This document shows positions 61,964 to 64,000 of a stretch of DNA of 64,000 bases, piece by piece. Origin of the DNA: Cellvibrio sp. PSBB006 (GTDB lineage: Bacteria; Pseudomonadota; Gammaproteobacteria; Pseudomonadales; Cellvibrionaceae); NCBI RefSeq assembly GCF_002162135.1, contig NZ_CP021382.1:3222001-3286000 (forward strand), read 5' to 3'. Position numbers and translations under genes: made by a program. A model generated the notes under the pieces. The model saw only the letters and a list, made by a program, of their open reading frames with translations. It was not told the DNA's origin and did no database searches. How positions within the stretch are numbered: position 1 is the first letter of the stretch; the number at the start of each line of letters is the position of its first letter.

Positions 61964-63628
61964 ATGCATCAACGTACCATTTTATTACTTTATGCGCTGC
62001 TGGCACTCGTATTGAGCGCGTGTCATAGCACACCTCAATACGCGTCGCACGTGTCAGAAAAAGATTGTACGGAACATCTGGGCATTTCGTTTTTGCGGCA
62101 TTGTCAGACATGGGCCACAACCCACGAAGGTCAACGCAAGGCGGACTTGGGTGACGGCACTTATTTGAATCCCATTGTCGCCGGCGACCATCCCGATCCC
62201 AGCATTTTGAAAGATGGGGAAAACTACTACATGGTGTTTTCTACCTTTGAATCCTATCCCGCACTAACCATCTGGCATTCGCAGGATATGATCAACTGGC
62301 AACCCGTCGGCCCTGCACTGACCAAGTATGTCGGCAGCATCTGGGCGCCGGAGCTGACCAAACACAACGGTCGTTACTACGTGTATATTCCCGCTAAATT
62401 GCCGGGCCATAATTCCAATTACGTGGTGTGGGCTGATGATATTCGCGGTCCCTGGTCCGACCCGATTGATTTAAATCTCGATAAAAAATACCCGGACCGT
62501 ATCGACCCCGGTCATCTGGTGGGTGAAGACGGCAAACGTTATCTATTTTTCTCCCACGGCGATTATGTGCAACTGGCAGACGATGGCTTGAGTCTCGTTG
62601 GTGAGATGAAGCATGTCTACGACGGCTGGAAATATCCGGAAGAATGGGATGTGGAAAGTTACGCGCAAGAAGGCCCGAAGATGTTAAAGCACGGTGATTA
62701 TTTTTATATGGTCACCGCTGTCGGCGGCACCGCCGGCCCGCCTACCGGGCACATGGTGATTGCCGCGCGCGCCAAATCCGTTCACGGCCCTTGGGAAAAT
62801 TCGCCCTACAACCCCATCATTCGCACGGAATCCGCCGCGGAAAAATGGTGGTCGCGCGGTCACGCCACCTTGGTGGAAGGCCCGACCGAGGGCGACTGGT
62901 ACATGATGTATCACGGTTACGAGAATGGTTTTCACACACTCGGTCGTCAGGCGATGCTGGAGCCAATTGAATGGACCGATGATGGCTGGTTTCGCTCCAA
63001 GGGTTACAACGTAGGCCAACCCATTCCCAAACCCGCTGGTGGTATCGCCGATGCAAACGGCATGCCTTTATCGGATGATTTCAGCTCCAATAAATTTGGC
63101 GTGCAGTGGAGTTTCTTTCGCGGTGATGTCACCGAAAGCAAACGCCTGCGTTACGGAAAAGATGAGCAAGGGCCTTACCTGGAGTTAAGTCCGAAAGGTG
63201 ATTCACCGAGCAATTCATCACCCATGACATTTGTCGCCGGCGATCAGGCTTATCAATTTGAAGTGGATATTGAATTGCAACCGGGCGCACTGGGCGGTGC
63301 CTTGTTGTTTTACAACGATAAGCTGTACGCCGGTGTGGGAATTGCAGAGAAAGGTTTTCTGTTGCATCGCTACGGCATGGATCAGCGCTATACCAAACGC
63401 CCGACAGGGAATAAATTCCGATTACGCGTAACCAATGATCGTCATATATTAACAATTCACTACAGCACAGATCGCGGGAAAACCTGGCACAAATACGATA
63501 CGCAGATGGAAGTCTCCGGTTATCACCATAACGTGGCCTACGGTTTTATGAGTTTGCGCCCGGCGATTTATGCCGCCGGCACCGGCAAGGTAAAGTTTCG
63601 TAATCTGATTTATCGCGCGCTTCCCTGA
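61964..63628 (+). CDS. GH43 family lipoprotein 2
   Basis: A 554-residue lipoprotein (lipobox LSAC, C20). The propeller has the GH43 acids D78 in GDHPDPSIL, D181 in DRIDPGHLVGEDG and E236 in YAQEGPKMLKHGDYFYMVTAVGG. A C-terminal jelly-roll of about 190 residues begins DDFSSNKFGVQWSFFRGD. It belongs to a different GH43 branch from the 49062 enzyme, which suggests a different linkage or side chain. It starts 54 bp after the LacI-type gene, with GAGAGAGGAAAG upstream. Confidence 0.9.
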   Translation: MHQRTILLLYALLALVLSACHSTPQYASHVSEKDCTEHLGISFLRHCQTWATTHEGQRKADLGDGTYLNPIVAGDHPDPSILKDGENYYMVFSTFESYPALTIWHSQDMINWQPVGPALTKYVGSIWAPELTKHNGRYYVYIPAKLPGHNSNYVVWADDIRGPWSDPIDLNLDKKYPDRIDPGHLVGEDGKRYLFFSHGDYVQLADDGLSLVGEMKHVYDGWKYPEEWDVESYAQEGPKMLKHGDYFYMVTAVGGTAGPPTGHMVIAARAKSVHGPWENSPYNPIIRTESAAEKWWSRGHATLVEGPTEGDWYMMYHGYENGFHTLGRQAMLEPIEWTDDGWFRSKGYNVGQPIPKPAGGIADANGMPLSDDFSSNKFGVQWSFFRGDVTESKRLRYGKDEQGPYLELSPKGDSPSNSSPMTFVAGDQAYQFEVDIELQPGALGGALLFYNDKLYAGVGIAEKGFLLHRYGMDQRYTKRPTGNKFRLRVTNDRHILTIHYSTDRGKTWHKYDTQMEVSGYHHNVAYGFMSLRPAIYAAGTGKVKFRNLIYRALP

Positions 63629-63640
63629 TTTATACTTTAG

Positions 63641-63666
63641 CGGCCCGCCAGGCGGGCCGGTTTTTT
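63641..63666 (+). terminator. Rho-independent terminator
   Basis: CGGCCCGCC-A-GGCGGGCCG stem followed by six T, 12 bp after the GH43 stop. Confidence 0.9.
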
Positions 63667-63760
63667 ATTCCTACAATAATACTCATACTGCTCGGCATAT
63701 CTCTGTGCAGCGGCTCATGTGCGGTTGCTGAAATCATTGTTCCCTAACAGGATTGTCATC

Positions 63761-64000
63761 ATGCTTTCCGTTTTCACTTCTTTTTCTTCACGCTTGGGCA
63801 TGCTGTTATATGTCGGCGCTGCTTTGTTAACACTCTCCTGTCAAACCACCCATGCTCCCTCGTCATCCACCGATTTACGCCTGTGGTACAAACAGCCGGC
63901 ACAGAATTGGAACCAGGCCTTACCCATTGGTAACGGCCGCTTGGGTGCTATGGTGTTTGGTAATCCGGCACAGGAACAGCTTCAGTTAAATGAAGACACC
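63761..64000 (+). CDS. GH95 family lipoprotein, N-terminal part (runs off the window)
   Basis: The first 80 codons of a lipoprotein (lipobox LTLSC) whose mature start, LRLWYKQPAQNWNQALPIGN followed by GRLGAMVFGNP and LQLNEDT, is the N-terminal signature of GH95. The family holds alpha-1,2-L-fucosidases and alpha-L-galactosidases; with pectin as the likely substrate, L-galactose or L-fucose on side chains are both possible. AGGA lies upstream of the ATG. The frame is open to the end of the window. Confidence 0.88.
   Translation, partial: MLSVFTSFSSRLGMLLYVGAALLTLSCQTTHAPSSSTDLRLWYKQPAQNWNQALPIGNGRLGAMVFGNPAQEQLQLNEDT

Overview
The window looks like chromosomal DNA of a Cellvibrio-like gammaproteobacterium, a soil or plant-litter polysaccharide degrader. 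The evidence is a Pseudomonas-type caa3 cytochrome oxidase cluster, secreted carbohydrate-active enzymes joined by polyserine linkers, and a pectin-utilisation locus with its own TonB-dependent receptor and LacI-type regulator. The species is inferred from gene content only. No rRNA, tRNA, CRISPR, transposase or phage gene was recognised.

Layout. 1-7449: aa3/caa3 cytochrome c oxidase subunits and assembly factors (coxB, coxA, cox11, coxC, surf1, an SCO-like protein, ctaA, partial ctaB), nearly all on the minus strand. 8190-19802: housekeeping and small accessory genes: oligopeptidase A with YheV, gamma-carbonic anhydrase, a lipoprotein, an FAH-family enzyme, a two-gene ABC exporter, two YbjQ-like proteins with an M48 peptidase, a DUF885 protein and a cyclic-nucleotide-binding protein. 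19918-23445: a very large multidomain glycosidase. 23678-36213: an accessory block on the minus strand. It holds two paralogous YopT-like cysteine proteases, a giant polyserine beta-propeller lipoprotein, a Fic-domain protein, a response regulator with a 7TM sensor kinase, and a BspA-like lipoprotein. 36638-44293: small unknown genes, pirin, DoxX, a LysR regulator, a YCF48-like lipoprotein, a polysaccharide deacetylase and a VOC protein. 44370-64000: the pectin locus.

The most unusual feature is a candidate regulon in the accessory block. Five genes (both protease-like genes, the propeller lipoprotein, the Fic gene and the BspA-like gene) each have the near-palindromic box CCCCCCATTTGGYGGGT, followed after exactly 22 bp (always ending in CG) by a TANNAT -10 hexamer. 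The two-component genes lie among them and are the natural candidates for the regulator. This suggests one co-regulated set of effectors and surface proteins, which I cannot match to a described system.

A second unusual feature is a family of six long intergenic hairpins with a conserved core (an internal stem-loop plus GGATGTATTCACSGCGT). Their outer arms of 16-30 bp are perfectly or nearly perfectly complementary but different at each locus.

In the pectin locus, the minus-strand genes encode a TonB-dependent receptor, a carboxylesterase, a CE12 acetylesterase, a LamG/alpha-alpha-barrel protein, a GH43 enzyme and a pectate lyase-pectin methylesterase fusion. The divergent plus-strand genes encode a LacI regulator, a second GH43 lipoprotein and a GH95 lipoprotein that runs off the end. 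Together they would de-esterify and cut pectin, trim arabinose- or galactose-type side chains and import the products, under control of a regulator with two candidate operators in the divergent intergenic region.
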